Source of the DNA: an uncultured Eubacteriales bacterium | GTDB lineage: Bacteria; Bacillota; Clostridia; Oscillospirales; Oscillospiraceae | NCBI GenBank assembly: GCA_900544295.1 | Contig: UQUO01000047.1 | Span: 1 to 15,656, forward strand | Length of the DNA: 15,656 nt | Reading direction: 5' to 3' | Part shown: positions 4,755 through 12,560 of the stretch, in pieces | Layout of the letters: every line of letters begins with the position of its first letter | How positions within the stretch are numbered: the first letter of the stretch is position 1 | Notes under the pieces: generated by a model | Told to the model about the DNA's origin: nothing | What the model saw: the letters and a program-made list of their open reading frames with translations, nothing else | The model's database searches: none | Made by a program: the position numbers and the translations under genes

Positions 4755-7496
4755 ATGATCAAGAAAGTCCTAATCATCAACGGGGTCGAGCGCACGTTAG
4801 TGCTGGAGGGCACCGAAACGCTTGCCAAGGTCCTGCGCGAGCGGCTGATGCTCACGGGCTGCAAAATCGGCTGCGGCGAAGGCCACTGCGGCGCATGTAA
4901 CGTCATCGTAGACGGAAAGGTCACGCGCTCCTGCATCACCAAGGTCATGAAGCTCCGCGACTATGCAGAGATAACCACCATCGAGGGCATAGGCACGGTG
5001 AACAACCTGCACCCCATCCAGGTCGCGTGGATGGCCTACGGCTGCGCCCAGTGCGGCTTCTGCAGCCCGGGCTTCATCGTCAGCGCGAAGGTCCTGCTCG
5101 AGCAGAACCCGAACCCGACCCGCCAGGAGGTCCGCGACTGGTTCAACAAGAACCGCAACCTCTGCCGCTGCACGGGCTACAAGCCCCTCATCGACGCGAC
5201 AATGGCCGCGGCCGCCGTCATGCGCGGCGAGATGAGCAAGGAGGACCTGCTCTTCAAGCCCACCGAGAACGTCATCACCGGCACCACCTACGCGAGGCCC
5301 TCCGCGGCCATGAAGGTCACCGGCACCTGGGACTTCGGCGCGGACCAGGCCCTGCACATGCCTGAAGGCACCCTGCGTCTGGCGCTCGTCCAGGCCGAGG
5401 TCTCCCACGCGAACATCAAGGGCGTGGACACCTCCGAGGCCGAGAAGATGCCCGGCGTCTTCAAGGTCATCACCGCGAAGGACGTCCCCGGCAAGAACCG
5501 CATAAACGGCCTCGTCATGCTGCCGCTCAACAACAAGTGCGACGGCTGGGACCGTCCCATCCTCTGCGATGAAAAGGTCTTCCAGTACGGCGACGCCATT
5601 GCGATAGTCGCTGCGGACACCGAGGCGCACGCCCGCGAGGCCGCCAAGGCCGTGAAGGTGGACCTTGAAGTCCTGCCCGCCTACATGAGCGTGCCCGAGG
5701 CTCTGGCCCCCGACGCCATCGAGATCCACCCCGGCACGCCGAACGCCTACTATGAGACGAACTGCATCAAGGGCCCGGACTTCGACTTCGACTCCGCGCC
5801 CAACGTGATCGAGGTCGAGAGCTACTGCTCCAGGCAGCCGCACCTCTACCTCGAACCCGACAACGGCTATGCCTACATAGACGAGGACGGCATGCTGACC
5901 GTCCACTCCAAGAGCATAGGCATCCACCTGCACATGCCCATGATAGCCGACGGCATCGGCGTCACGATGGATAAGCTGCGCCTTGTCCAGAACCACGCGG
6001 GCGGTACCTTCGGCTACAAGTTCTCGCCCACGAACGAGGCCATCCTCGGCGTCGCGGCCCTGGTGTGCCAGAGGCCGGTCTCGCTGAACTTCAACATGTA
6101 CCAGTCCATCACCTACACCGGCAAGCGCAGCCCGGGCTTCATGCACATCAAGCTCGCTGCGGACGACAACGGCAAGGTGCTGGCCCTCTGGGGCGACAAC
6201 TACATCGACCACGGCCCGTACTCCGAGTTCGGCGACCTGCTGACCCACCGCCTGAGCCAGTTCGTCGGCGCGGGCGTGGATATCCCGACCATCCGCAACA
6301 AGAGCACGACGGTGTTCACGAACCATGCCTGGGGCAGCGCCTTCCGCGCCTACGGCTCGCCGCAGAGCTTCATGGGCAGCGACATCGCCATGGACGTCAT
6401 GGCCGCGAAGCTGGGCATCGACCCCTTCGAGTTCCGCGCCATGAACTGCTACAAGGAGGCCGACGACTCCAGGACGCCCAACGGCTGCCGTCCGGACGTC
6501 TACTGCGAGGAGGACCTCTTCAACCTCGCGCGCCCGTACTACGAGGCCGCGAAAAAGCGCGTCGCGGAGAAGAACGCCGCCTCCGACGGCAAGGTGAAAT
6601 ACGGCATCGGCGTCTCCCTCGGCGTCTACGGCTGCGGCCTTGACAACTCCGACGCCTCCGAGTGCTGGGCGGACCTCAACCCGGACGGCACGGTGACGCT
6701 GCGCAACTCCTGGGAGGACCACGGCCAGGGCGCCGACATCGCGACGCTGACCGCCGGCCACGAGACCCTGCGTCAGGCGGGCTTCACCCCGGAGATGATA
6801 AAGCTCGAACTGTGCGACACGAAGCTCACCCCGAACTCCGGCCCCGCCGGCGGCAGCCGCTCCACGGTCATGACCGGCTCCGCCACCCGCGTCGCCTGCG
6901 AGAACCTGCTCAAGGCCATGCGCAAGCCGGACGGCACCTACAGGACCTATGACGAGATGAAGGCCGAGGGCATAGACACCCACGCCGTGGGCGTCTACAC
7001 CTACACCGCCTCCGTCGCGCTCGACCAGGCCACCAGCCAGGGCGAGCCCTTCCCGACCTACATGTACACCATCTTCCTGCCCGAGGTCGCGGTCAACACC
7101 GAGACCGGCAAGGTCAAGGTCGAGAAGTTCACCGCCGTCGCGGACGTCGGCACCATCCTGAACAAGCTGGCCGTGGACGGCAACTTCTACGGCGGCCTCG
7201 TCCAGGGCATCGGCCTGGCGCTGACGGAGGACTTCGAGGACCTCAAGAAGCACACCAGCCTCCTGAAGTGCGGCATCCCGTACCCGAACGACGCCCCGGA
7301 CGACATCGAGCTGGTCTACCAGGAGAACCACCCGCGCCCGAACGGCCCCTACGGCGCCTCCGGCTGCGGCGAGGCCCCGCTGGACGCCCCGCACCCGGCC
7401 ATCCTGAACGCCATCTACAACGCCACCGGCGCCCGCATCACCCGCGTGCCGGCCCTGCCCGAGGTCGTCCTTGAGGCCCTGGCGAAGCTGAAATAA
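4755..7496 (+). CDS. mop: Molybdenum hydroxylase, Mop-type aldehyde oxidoreductase (913 aa)
   Basis: A single-chain member of the xanthine oxidase family, like Desulfovibrio gigas aldehyde oxidoreductase (about 907 aa). It adds oxygen from water to an aldehyde or related carbon using a molybdopterin-cytosine cofactor. Residues 1-75 are a plant-type [2Fe-2S] domain with C40, C45, C48 and C60. Residues 80-160 are the second [2Fe-2S] domain with C100, C103, C137 and C139, the same numbering as the D. gigas enzyme. The molybdenum domains follow: NHAGGTFGYKFSPTNEA, AFRAYGSPQSF, and the catalytic base Glu873 in GASGCGEAP. There is no FAD domain, so electrons must leave by a separate carrier. There is no signal peptide, so it is cytoplasmic. 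The ATG has AAAGGAGG 7 bases upstream. The natural substrate is unknown, and purine- or heterocycle-hydroxylating relatives are an alternative. Confidence 0.93.
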   Translation: MIKKVLIINGVERTLVLEGTETLAKVLRERLMLTGCKIGCGEGHCGACNVIVDGKVTRSCITKVMKLRDYAEITTIEGIGTVNNLHPIQVAWMAYGCAQCGFCSPGFIVSAKVLLEQNPNPTRQEVRDWFNKNRNLCRCTGYKPLIDATMAAAAVMRGEMSKEDLLFKPTENVITGTTYARPSAAMKVTGTWDFGADQALHMPEGTLRLALVQAEVSHANIKGVDTSEAEKMPGVFKVITAKDVPGKNRINGLVMLPLNNKCDGWDRPILCDEKVFQYGDAIAIVAADTEAHAREAAKAVKVDLEVLPAYMSVPEALAPDAIEIHPGTPNAYYETNCIKGPDFDFDSAPNVIEVESYCSRQPHLYLEPDNGYAYIDEDGMLTVHSKSIGIHLHMPMIADGIGVTMDKLRLVQNHAGGTFGYKFSPTNEAILGVAALVCQRPVSLNFNMYQSITYTGKRSPGFMHIKLAADDNGKVLALWGDNYIDHGPYSEFGDLLTHRLSQFVGAGVDIPTIRNKSTTVFTNHAWGSAFRAYGSPQSFMGSDIAMDVMAAKLGIDPFEFRAMNCYKEADDSRTPNGCRPDVYCEEDLFNLARPYYEAAKKRVAEKNAASDGKVKYGIGVSLGVYGCGLDNSDASECWADLNPDGTVTLRNSWEDHGQGADIATLTAGHETLRQAGFTPEMIKLELCDTKLTPNSGPAGGSRSTVMTGSATRVACENLLKAMRKPDGTYRTYDEMKAEGIDTHAVGVYTYTASVALDQATSQGEPFPTYMYTIFLPEVAVNTETGKVKVEKFTAVADVGTILNKLAVDGNFYGGLVQGIGLALTEDFEDLKKHTSLLKCGIPYPNDAPDDIELVYQENHPRPNGPYGASGCGEAPLDAPHPAILNAIYNATGARITRVPALPEVVLEALAKLK

Positions 7497-7502
7497 CAGG
7501 CT

Positions 7503-7530
7503 TTTACAAAGCAACAAACCATGGTAAAAT
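7503..7530 (+). promoter_or_regulatory. Predicted promoter of the eight-gene rightward run
   Basis: TTTACA (7503-7508), 16 bases, then TAAAAT (7525-7530) preceded by TGG as an extended -10. Each hexamer is one base from consensus. The expected start near 7537 falls inside the terminator hairpin at 7526-7557, so new transcripts would lack most of the hairpin's left arm. Confidence 0.6.
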
Positions 7531-7557
7531 GGGGGAGGCGGAAGCCTTCCCCATTTT
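7526..7557 (+). terminator. Intrinsic terminator after the hydroxylase gene
   Basis: A 14-bp stem with one G-U pair (7526-7539 with 7544-7557) closes on a GGAA tetraloop. The right arm ends CCCCATTTT followed by GTC, giving a short U-run. It begins 30 bases after the hydroxylase stop codon. The A-run on the left arm means it may also stop leftward transcription. Confidence 0.75.
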
Positions 7558-7577
7558 GTCAAAAGGGGGTGCCGGAC

Positions 7578-9179
7578 ATGAGGCGCCTTATACCGCTCAT
7601 ATTGGCCCTGCTGCTCCTGGCCGCCTGCGGCGCGGAGGCCCCGCCGACTGCGGAACCGACGCCGGAGCCCACGCCTACACCGGAGCCTGCGCCCACGCCC
7701 GTACCCACGCCGGCGGAGAGCGCCGATAACGCCTCGCCGGGCGACCTCGCCACGCCCACGCCCACGCCGGAGCGCGACGAGAGCATACCCGAAGAGCCGG
7801 AGTTCATCCTCGGCCCCGCGGAGGAGGGCTACACCTTCCGCTGCGACGAGCTGGGCTTCTCCCTGCCCGTCCCGGACGAGGCCGCGCCCTACCTCGGCAT
7901 CTGCATGGGCATACCGCACTTCGTGTCCGAGGACGAGTCCTGCTCCTTCTACTACATCTACGGCGAGGACGGGCAGTATACCGCCTTCAGCTCCGGCATC
8001 ATCGTCGCGCCGCGCCGGGACTTCTTCAACCCCGGGCGCTTTTACAACGAGAGTTACCACTCCTGGCACAGCGTAGTCGCGGCGAGCGCGGAGTACATCT
8101 ACGTATTCCAGGGCGGCATAGGCGGCACCGAGCTGCCCATGGAGCCGCAGGAGGGCCAGGCGGCCGCCACCGCCGTCGGCGACCCCGAGGACCTGCGCGA
8201 AAACCTGCTGGTGGACGAGCCCGACGCCCTGCCCGAGCTGACGGACGAGGCCATGCGCGCCGCGTCCGAGGCCCTCGCCGCGCGCGGGGACGAGACGCTC
8301 ACCCGCGCTGAGGCCGCAGTGCTCATCTTCGGCGCGCTCACCGCCGACAACAAGGCCGCGGACTACCCCCTGCGCTTTACCGACCTTGAGCCCGGCAGCG
8401 AGGCCGCCCGGGCCGCCGCATATCTCGACAGCTACGGCATGTTCGCCCGTTACGACGAGGATAACGAGCCCATCTCCGACGGGGACCTCTTCCGCCCCGA
8501 CGAGGGCGTGACCCGCGCGGATTTTATCCACCTGCTCCAGTGCGCCCTCTTCGTGCGCGACCAGGTCGACCGCTACCCCACCGCCTACGGCGAGCCCGTG
8601 CCCGCCGACGACCTCGGCGAGCGCGTCTGGTGGGAGAGTGCCGAGCTCGACCGGGCCTGGAAGGACGGCTGGCTGATGATGCAGGACGGCAAGCTCCGCC
8701 CGGACGAGGCGATAACCGCCGCCGAGGCGGCGAAGGCCCTGCGCTCCGCGGCCGGCATCGTCATACCCGAGACGCCGTATTCCGCCTTCAGCTGCGAGAC
8801 CGAGTGGTTCAGCCTGCGCGACGCCTGCGCCGCGGCGCTGGAGCCCTATGACATCTACCCGGAGCCGTACTCCGACTACTACTCCTTCAGCGCCGGCGAG
8901 GGCAGCGTGCTGCTGCTGGAGGTGAAGGAGGACCGCGCGAGGGACATCTCCTTCTACACAGCGGAGCAGGGCGGCGAGGGCTATGCCCTCGGCGGGCTGC
9001 TCTATACCATGGGTCCGGAGAACAAGCCTCTCGTCATCGAGCTGCCCTTCGACGGGGAGCTCAGCGCCTACTTCATCAGCTTTGAGGACGAAAACGGCGA
9101 GGTCCGCCGCCTGCTGCTGCAAATGGGCGGCATTGACCCCGCGGAGGGCTGCCCCTACACCCTCACGGAAATGGACTGA
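7578..9179 (+). CDS. SLH-like repeat lipoprotein (533 aa)
   Basis: A predicted surface lipoprotein. The start at 7578 gives MRRLIPLILALLLLAACG, a signal peptide with lipobox LAAC and lipidated Cys17. An in-frame ATG 57 bases upstream lies inside the terminator and would spoil the signal peptide, so it is not used. Residues about 25-70 are a Pro/Thr/Glu-rich linker (TPEPTPTPEP), then a globular region of unknown type (about 75-225). S-layer-homology-like repeats follow: ETLTRAEAAVLIF at 239, a second with FRPDEGVTRADF, and KLRPDEAITAAEAAKAL at 372-388. A C-terminal domain (about 395-533) is unrecognised. SLH repeats usually bind cell-wall polymers. It has its own promoter, and only 40 bases separate it from the next gene, so it may be co-transcribed with the redox cluster. 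Why a surface protein sits among cytoplasmic enzymes is not clear. Confidence 0.85.
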   Translation: MRRLIPLILALLLLAACGAEAPPTAEPTPEPTPTPEPAPTPVPTPAESADNASPGDLATPTPTPERDESIPEEPEFILGPAEEGYTFRCDELGFSLPVPDEAAPYLGICMGIPHFVSEDESCSFYYIYGEDGQYTAFSSGIIVAPRRDFFNPGRFYNESYHSWHSVVAASAEYIYVFQGGIGGTELPMEPQEGQAAATAVGDPEDLRENLLVDEPDALPELTDEAMRAASEALAARGDETLTRAEAAVLIFGALTADNKAADYPLRFTDLEPGSEAARAAAYLDSYGMFARYDEDNEPISDGDLFRPDEGVTRADFIHLLQCALFVRDQVDRYPTAYGEPVPADDLGERVWWESAELDRAWKDGWLMMQDGKLRPDEAITAAEAAKALRSAAGIVIPETPYSAFSCETEWFSLRDACAAALEPYDIYPEPYSDYYSFSAGEGSVLLLEVKEDRARDISFYTAEQGGEGYALGGLLYTMGPENKPLVIELPFDGELSAYFISFEDENGEVRRLLLQMGGIDPAEGCPYTLTEMD

Positions 9180-9219
9180 GCGTCCGGCGCGCCTGCGCGC
9201 CCGGCAAAGGAGCTGACAT

Positions 9220-11499
9220 ATGGACTTTACAGAACGTTCCACCCGCGTATACCGCACAAAGCAGCTCTACACGAAGGAGGAGCTCGCCGCGCGCGAGGCG
9301 CTCTGCGTACACGAGCAGCCCGCCTTCTGCGCCGCGGCCTGCCCCCTGCGCCTGGACGCGCGGGAGCTTTTGGCCCACGCCGCGCAGGGCGAGCTCGGCA
9401 AGGCCCGGGCCATGCTTGAGCGGGCGACGCCTTTCCCCGCCATCCTCGCCGCGGGCTGCGAGGCCCCCTGCCGGGCCGCCTGCCGCCTCAGCGAGGTCCC
9501 GGGCGGGCAGGCCGTGGACATCCCCGCCATAGAGCGCGCCGCCATGCGCCGCGGCGCGGCGATGACCGGCAAGGGCCTTTTGAAATTCAAGAAGAAAAAG
9601 ACCGCCGCCGTCTTCGGCGCGGAGCTCTTCACCCTCGTCGTAGCTGGCGAGCTCGCGGGAAAGAGCTACCCGACGAAGTTTTACGTCGCGGAGCGCTCGG
9701 CGGAGGAGCTCATCGAAACCTGCGCGCCCTTCCTCTCCACTGAGGGCAGGGCGGCGGAGGCAAAGCGCCTCGACGGCATGGACCTCGGGCTCGTCTTCGG
9801 CGCGCAGCTGACGCCGGAGCTCGTGCGCGGCTGCGGCGCGGACATCGTCTGCGTCTCGCGCGCGGTACACGGGGCGCTCGGCCTCGGGGAGCCGGACGGC
9901 CTCACGCTCTGCTGCGAGGGCGGCGTCCTGGCTCAGGGGCGCGGGGCGGGGGGCGTCATCCGCGCCTTCTATGACGCACGGCGGGCCGGCGTTTCCGCAG
10001 ACAGGCTGGCCCAGGGCATGAGCCCGGACAACGCCCGGGGCGAGGAAGGCCCCGTCGAGAGCCGCCTCTACACCGACCTCTCCGAGGCTGTACCCGGCCA
10101 CTCCGTCCCGGAGGGCGGGGGCTACTCGCCCGAGCAGGCCGCCGCCGAGGCCGCGCGCTGCATCCAGTGCCGCTGCGAGGAATGTATCAAGGGCTGCGCC
10201 TGGCTCCGGCACTACGGCAAGTTCCCGCGCATCATGACGCGAGAAATATACAACAACGTCGGCATCATCATGGGCGACCACATGATGAACGGGGCCATAA
10301 ACTCCTGCGCCCTCTGCGGCCAGTGTACGGTGAACTGCCCGAACGGCTACGACATGGCCGAGATCTGCCTCTCCGCCCGCCGGAACATGGTCGCCACGGG
10401 GAAGATGAGCCTCGCCGTCCACGAGTTCGCGCTCTACGACCAGCTCTTCTCGAATACCGAGGCCTTTCTCTGCCGCCCGGAGCCGGGATATGAAAAATGC
10501 GCCTACGTCTTTTTCCCCGGCTGCCAGGCCGGGGCCATAGCGCCCGAGGCGGCGTACCGGGCCTATGAGGACCTGCGCGCGCGGCTTCCCGGCGGCGTGG
10601 GCATCCTGCTCGGCTGCTGCGGCGTCATCTCCCACTGGGCCGGGCGTGAGGAGCTCTTCGAGGAGACCTGCGCCCAGCTGCGCGCGGAGCTCGAAAAGCT
10701 CGGAAACCCCAGGATCATCGCCGCCTGCCCCACCTGCCAGAAAACCCTGCGCGAGGCGGGCCTGGGCGAGTGTACGGGCATCTGGGACCTGCTGCTGGAC
10801 ATTGGCCTGCCCGAGGGCGCGCCGGTATCCTGCGGCGAGGTCACGCTGCACGACGCCTGCGGCGCGAGAGGCGACGCGCACACGCAGAAGGCCGTGCGCG
10901 AGCTGGCGGAGCGCCTCGGCTGCAAGATAACGGAGCCGGGCCACACGCTGGACCGCTCCGACTGCTGCGGCTGGGGCGGCCTGGCGGCCTTCGCAAAGCC
11001 AGAGGTCGCCGAGGACTACACCAAGGCCGCGCTCGACGGCTGCGAGGGCGTGCAGCTTTCCTACTGCATGGGCTGCCGGGACCGCTACGCGCGCGGGGGC
11101 GCGGAGAGCGCGCACATATTGGAGCTCATCTATTCGGCGCCCGCGGGCTCCCCGCCGGGCATTTCCGAAAAGCGCAAAAACCGCCTGAGCCTGAAGCAGC
11201 GGCTGCTGCGCGATATCTGGAAGGAGGACACACACATGGCCCCGAGAGGCTACAAAATCGAGTACACCCCCGAGGTGAAGGAGCAGATGGAGCAGCGCAT
11301 GGTGCTGGAGAGCGACATTGAGACCGTCATGCAGGCCTACCGCGAGGGCGGCGAGGCCATCTACGAGGCGGACACCGGCCTGCGCATCTCGCGCTACCGC
11401 CTCGGCAACGTCACCTTCTGGGTGAAGTTCACGGAGGACGCCGAGGGCTACGTCATCCACAGCGCCTACAGCCACAGGATGACCGTCGAGACGAGGTAG
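9220..11499 (+). CDS. Fe-S/CCG-domain oxidoreductase, DVU_1558-like (759 aa)
   Basis: A large cytoplasmic redox protein. Residues 1-115 are a GltD/dihydropyrimidine dehydrogenase-type dicluster domain (C29, C37, C41; C80, C84, C88). Residues about 125-290 look like a reduced Rossmann domain: VFGAELFTLVVAGELAGKSY aligns by eye with an FAD-binding start, but the GxGxxG glycines are lost. Two Cys clusters follow (C314/C317/C319/C322/C326; C363/C366/C369/C373). Then come two CCG domains of the heterodisulfide reductase type (C435, C466-C467; C547, C582-C583). Residues 673-759 are an extra domain I do not recognise. NCBI names the family a pyridine nucleotide-disulfide oxidoreductase/dicluster-binding protein (from memory). 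The ATG has AAAGGAG 7 bases upstream. It plausibly links hydroxylase electrons to thiol/disulfide chemistry, but partners are not shown. Confidence 0.85.
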   Translation: MDFTERSTRVYRTKQLYTKEELAAREALCVHEQPAFCAAACPLRLDARELLAHAAQGELGKARAMLERATPFPAILAAGCEAPCRAACRLSEVPGGQAVDIPAIERAAMRRGAAMTGKGLLKFKKKKTAAVFGAELFTLVVAGELAGKSYPTKFYVAERSAEELIETCAPFLSTEGRAAEAKRLDGMDLGLVFGAQLTPELVRGCGADIVCVSRAVHGALGLGEPDGLTLCCEGGVLAQGRGAGGVIRAFYDARRAGVSADRLAQGMSPDNARGEEGPVESRLYTDLSEAVPGHSVPEGGGYSPEQAAAEAARCIQCRCEECIKGCAWLRHYGKFPRIMTREIYNNVGIIMGDHMMNGAINSCALCGQCTVNCPNGYDMAEICLSARRNMVATGKMSLAVHEFALYDQLFSNTEAFLCRPEPGYEKCAYVFFPGCQAGAIAPEAAYRAYEDLRARLPGGVGILLGCCGVISHWAGREELFEETCAQLRAELEKLGNPRIIAACPTCQKTLREAGLGECTGIWDLLLDIGLPEGAPVSCGEVTLHDACGARGDAHTQKAVRELAERLGCKITEPGHTLDRSDCCGWGGLAAFAKPEVAEDYTKAALDGCEGVQLSYCMGCRDRYARGGAESAHILELIYSAPAGSPPGISEKRKNRLSLKQRLLRDIWKEDTHMAPRGYKIEYTPEVKEQMEQRMVLESDIETVMQAYREGGEAIYEADTGLRISRYRLGNVTFWVKFTEDAEGYVIHSAYSHRMTVETR
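11219..11238 (+). promoter_or_regulatory. Internal ribosome binding site and in-frame ATG
   Basis: GGAAGGAGG (11219-11227) stands 8 bases before an ATG (11236-11238) that is in frame with the large redox protein at Met673. Initiation here would yield an 87-aa protein starting MAPRGYKIEY, identical to the C-terminal domain. The motif is as strong as those before true starts in this window. Confidence 0.5.
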
Positions 11500-11503
11500 G
11501 GCC

Positions 11504-11725
11504 ATGGCGGAGGAGAAGAGCTATTACGTCGTGGACCCCGGCGGGCGCTACCGCTGCCTCAAATGCGGCGTGCCGCTCGTGAAGGGCGACGCGGTGTTCG
11601 GATACCTCGACAACGCCTTCCCCGTGGAGCTGCCGGTCTGCCCGAAGTGCGGCTTTGTCTTCGTGCCGGAGGAGCTGGCCATGGGCAAGGTGCTCTCGGT
11701 GGAGAAGGTGCTGGAGGACAAATGA
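11504..11725 (+). CDS. Two-CxxC small redox or zinc-ribbon protein, DVU_1557-like (73 aa)
   Basis: A small cytoplasmic protein with two CxxC knuckles, CLKCG (C18, C21) and CPKCG (C46, C49), spaced like a rubredoxin or zinc ribbon. It could hold one Fe or Zn. NCBI calls a matching small family from the same neighbourhood the DVU_1557 family redox protein (from memory). An iron-binding electron carrier for the nearby oxidoreductase or hydroxylase would fit, but metal identity cannot be read from sequence. The gene begins 4 bases after the large redox protein stops, with a GAGG-type site upstream, and overlaps the methyltransferase start by ATGA, so the three genes are translationally linked. 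Confidence 0.82.
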   Translation: MAEEKSYYVVDPGGRYRCLKCGVPLVKGDAVFGYLDNAFPVELPVCPKCGFVFVPEELAMGKVLSVEKVLEDK

Positions 11726-12252
11726 CGGCGCGGCACCCCGGCGGTGAGGCCGCGGCGCTGCGGCTTGTGGAAATGGCGGGCATTACACCGCCCTGCCGCT
11801 TAATAGACCTCGGCGCGGGTGCGGGCGGCACCGTGAGGCTCCTGCGCTCGCTGGGCTTTGAGGCCCTGGGCATAGACCTCTTGCCCGGCGAGGGCGTGGA
11901 GCGCGGCGATGTCCTCGCCCCGCCCTTTCCGCCGGGGAGCTTCGACGCGGCGCTGTGTGAGTGCGCGTTTTTCCTCAGCGGCGACCCGGAGCGGGCGCTC
12001 CGCGAGGCGGCGCGGCTGCTGCGCCACGGCGGCGCGCTGCTCTTTTCCGACATTTGCACCGGCGGCGAGCCTTGGCTCCGCCGGGCGGCGGAGCGGGCCG
12101 GATTCCGGGTGGGGGCGGTCGAGGACATCACGGACGAATGGAAGCGGTATTACATCTCCGCCCTCTGGCGCGGCGAGGCAGAGTACCCGCCCGAGGGGGC
12201 CAAAAACTGCCGCTATCTCCACGCGGTGCTGAGGAAGGGGAATACAGCTTGA
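11722..12252 (+). CDS. Class I SAM-dependent methyltransferase, TrsM-like (176 aa)
   Basis: A short class I methyltransferase. Motif I is LIDLGAGAGG (27-36), with Asp29 and the glycine loop that binds S-adenosylmethionine. Asp52 in LGIDLL is the usual ribose-binding acid at the end of strand 2. FDAALCECAFFL is a motif IV-like strand, and LLRHGGALLFSD a motif VI-like one. The ATG at 11722 overlaps the previous stop as ATGA and has GGAGG close upstream. Extension further upstream would only read through the previous gene in another frame. In NCBI naming the homologue beside TrsS is TrsM, the DVU_1556 family (from memory). The methyl acceptor is unknown. A partner role with the radical SAM enzyme three genes downstream is inferred from conserved linkage. 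Confidence 0.85.
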   Translation: MTARHPGGEAAALRLVEMAGITPPCRLIDLGAGAGGTVRLLRSLGFEALGIDLLPGEGVERGDVLAPPFPPGSFDAALCECAFFLSGDPERALREAARLLRHGGALLFSDICTGGEPWLRRAAERAGFRVGAVEDITDEWKRYYISALWRGEAEYPPEGAKNCRYLHAVLRKGNTA

Positions 12253-12545
12253 AAAACGTCGTCCTGAGCGCAGACGGGGAGCGCTCCGTCTATCTGGTGC
12301 CCGACGAGGCCGCGGATAATTTGGAGGAGCTCGCCTCCGGGCCCTTCTACGGCTGGCTTGAAAACGACCCGCGCGCGGAGAAATACCGCACGGAGCAGGG
12401 ATACTGCTTTGACGAGACGGCTTTCATAGAATATCTCGCTCAGCGCTTTCCCGATACGCCAGCGCGCTTTGTGAAGGCCCTGGGCATAGACTTCGGCGCC
12501 CCGCTGCCGGGAGAATACAAGAGCTGCCCGGCTTTCAACTTCTGA
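12249..12545 (+). CDS. Small conserved-looking protein of unknown function (98 aa)
   Basis: I cannot name this family. The start is a TTG at 12249 overlapping the methyltransferase stop as TTGA, with GAGGAAGGGG upstream, giving MKNVVLSADGERSVY. A longer reading frame runs back inside the methyltransferase gene and is not needed. The protein is acidic, with aromatic-rich segments: GPFYGWLENDP (31-41), GYCFDETAFIEYL (51-63) and a C-terminus LPGEYKSCPAFNF (86-98). It has two Cys (53, 93). There is no signal peptide or membrane segment. Its tight coupling between the methyltransferase and the C_GCAxxG_C_C protein suggests it belongs to the same system, perhaps as a small subunit or adaptor (inference). 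Confidence 0.8.
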   Translation: MKNVVLSADGERSVYLVPDEAADNLEELASGPFYGWLENDPRAEKYRTEQGYCFDETAFIEYLAQRFPDTPARFVKALGIDFGAPLPGEYKSCPAFNF

Positions 12546-12560
12546 AACGGAGGAGAAAAT

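Noticed and set aside
7521..7577. Upstream ATG extending the lipoprotein by 19 residues
   Set aside because: It lies inside the terminator hairpin and places charged residues before the signal peptide. The ATG at 7578 has AAAGGGGG upstream and gives a proper lipobox.
7640..7770. Repetitive DNA as a CRISPR array or tandem repeat element
   Set aside because: It encodes the Pro/Thr/Glu linker of the lipoprotein. The units are short, imperfect and without spacers.
4797..9257. A 1486-aa open frame on the - strand across the hydroxylase and lipoprotein genes
   Set aside because: It is antisense to two well-supported genes. The translation is Val/Gly/Ala/Arg-rich with no motif, as expected of a shadow frame in GC-rich coding DNA.
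9163..11505. A 780-aa open frame on the - strand opposite the CCG redox protein
   Set aside because: It mirrors the real gene in composition, has no domain, and has no ribosome binding site pattern. The + strand has clear Fe-S and CCG motifs.
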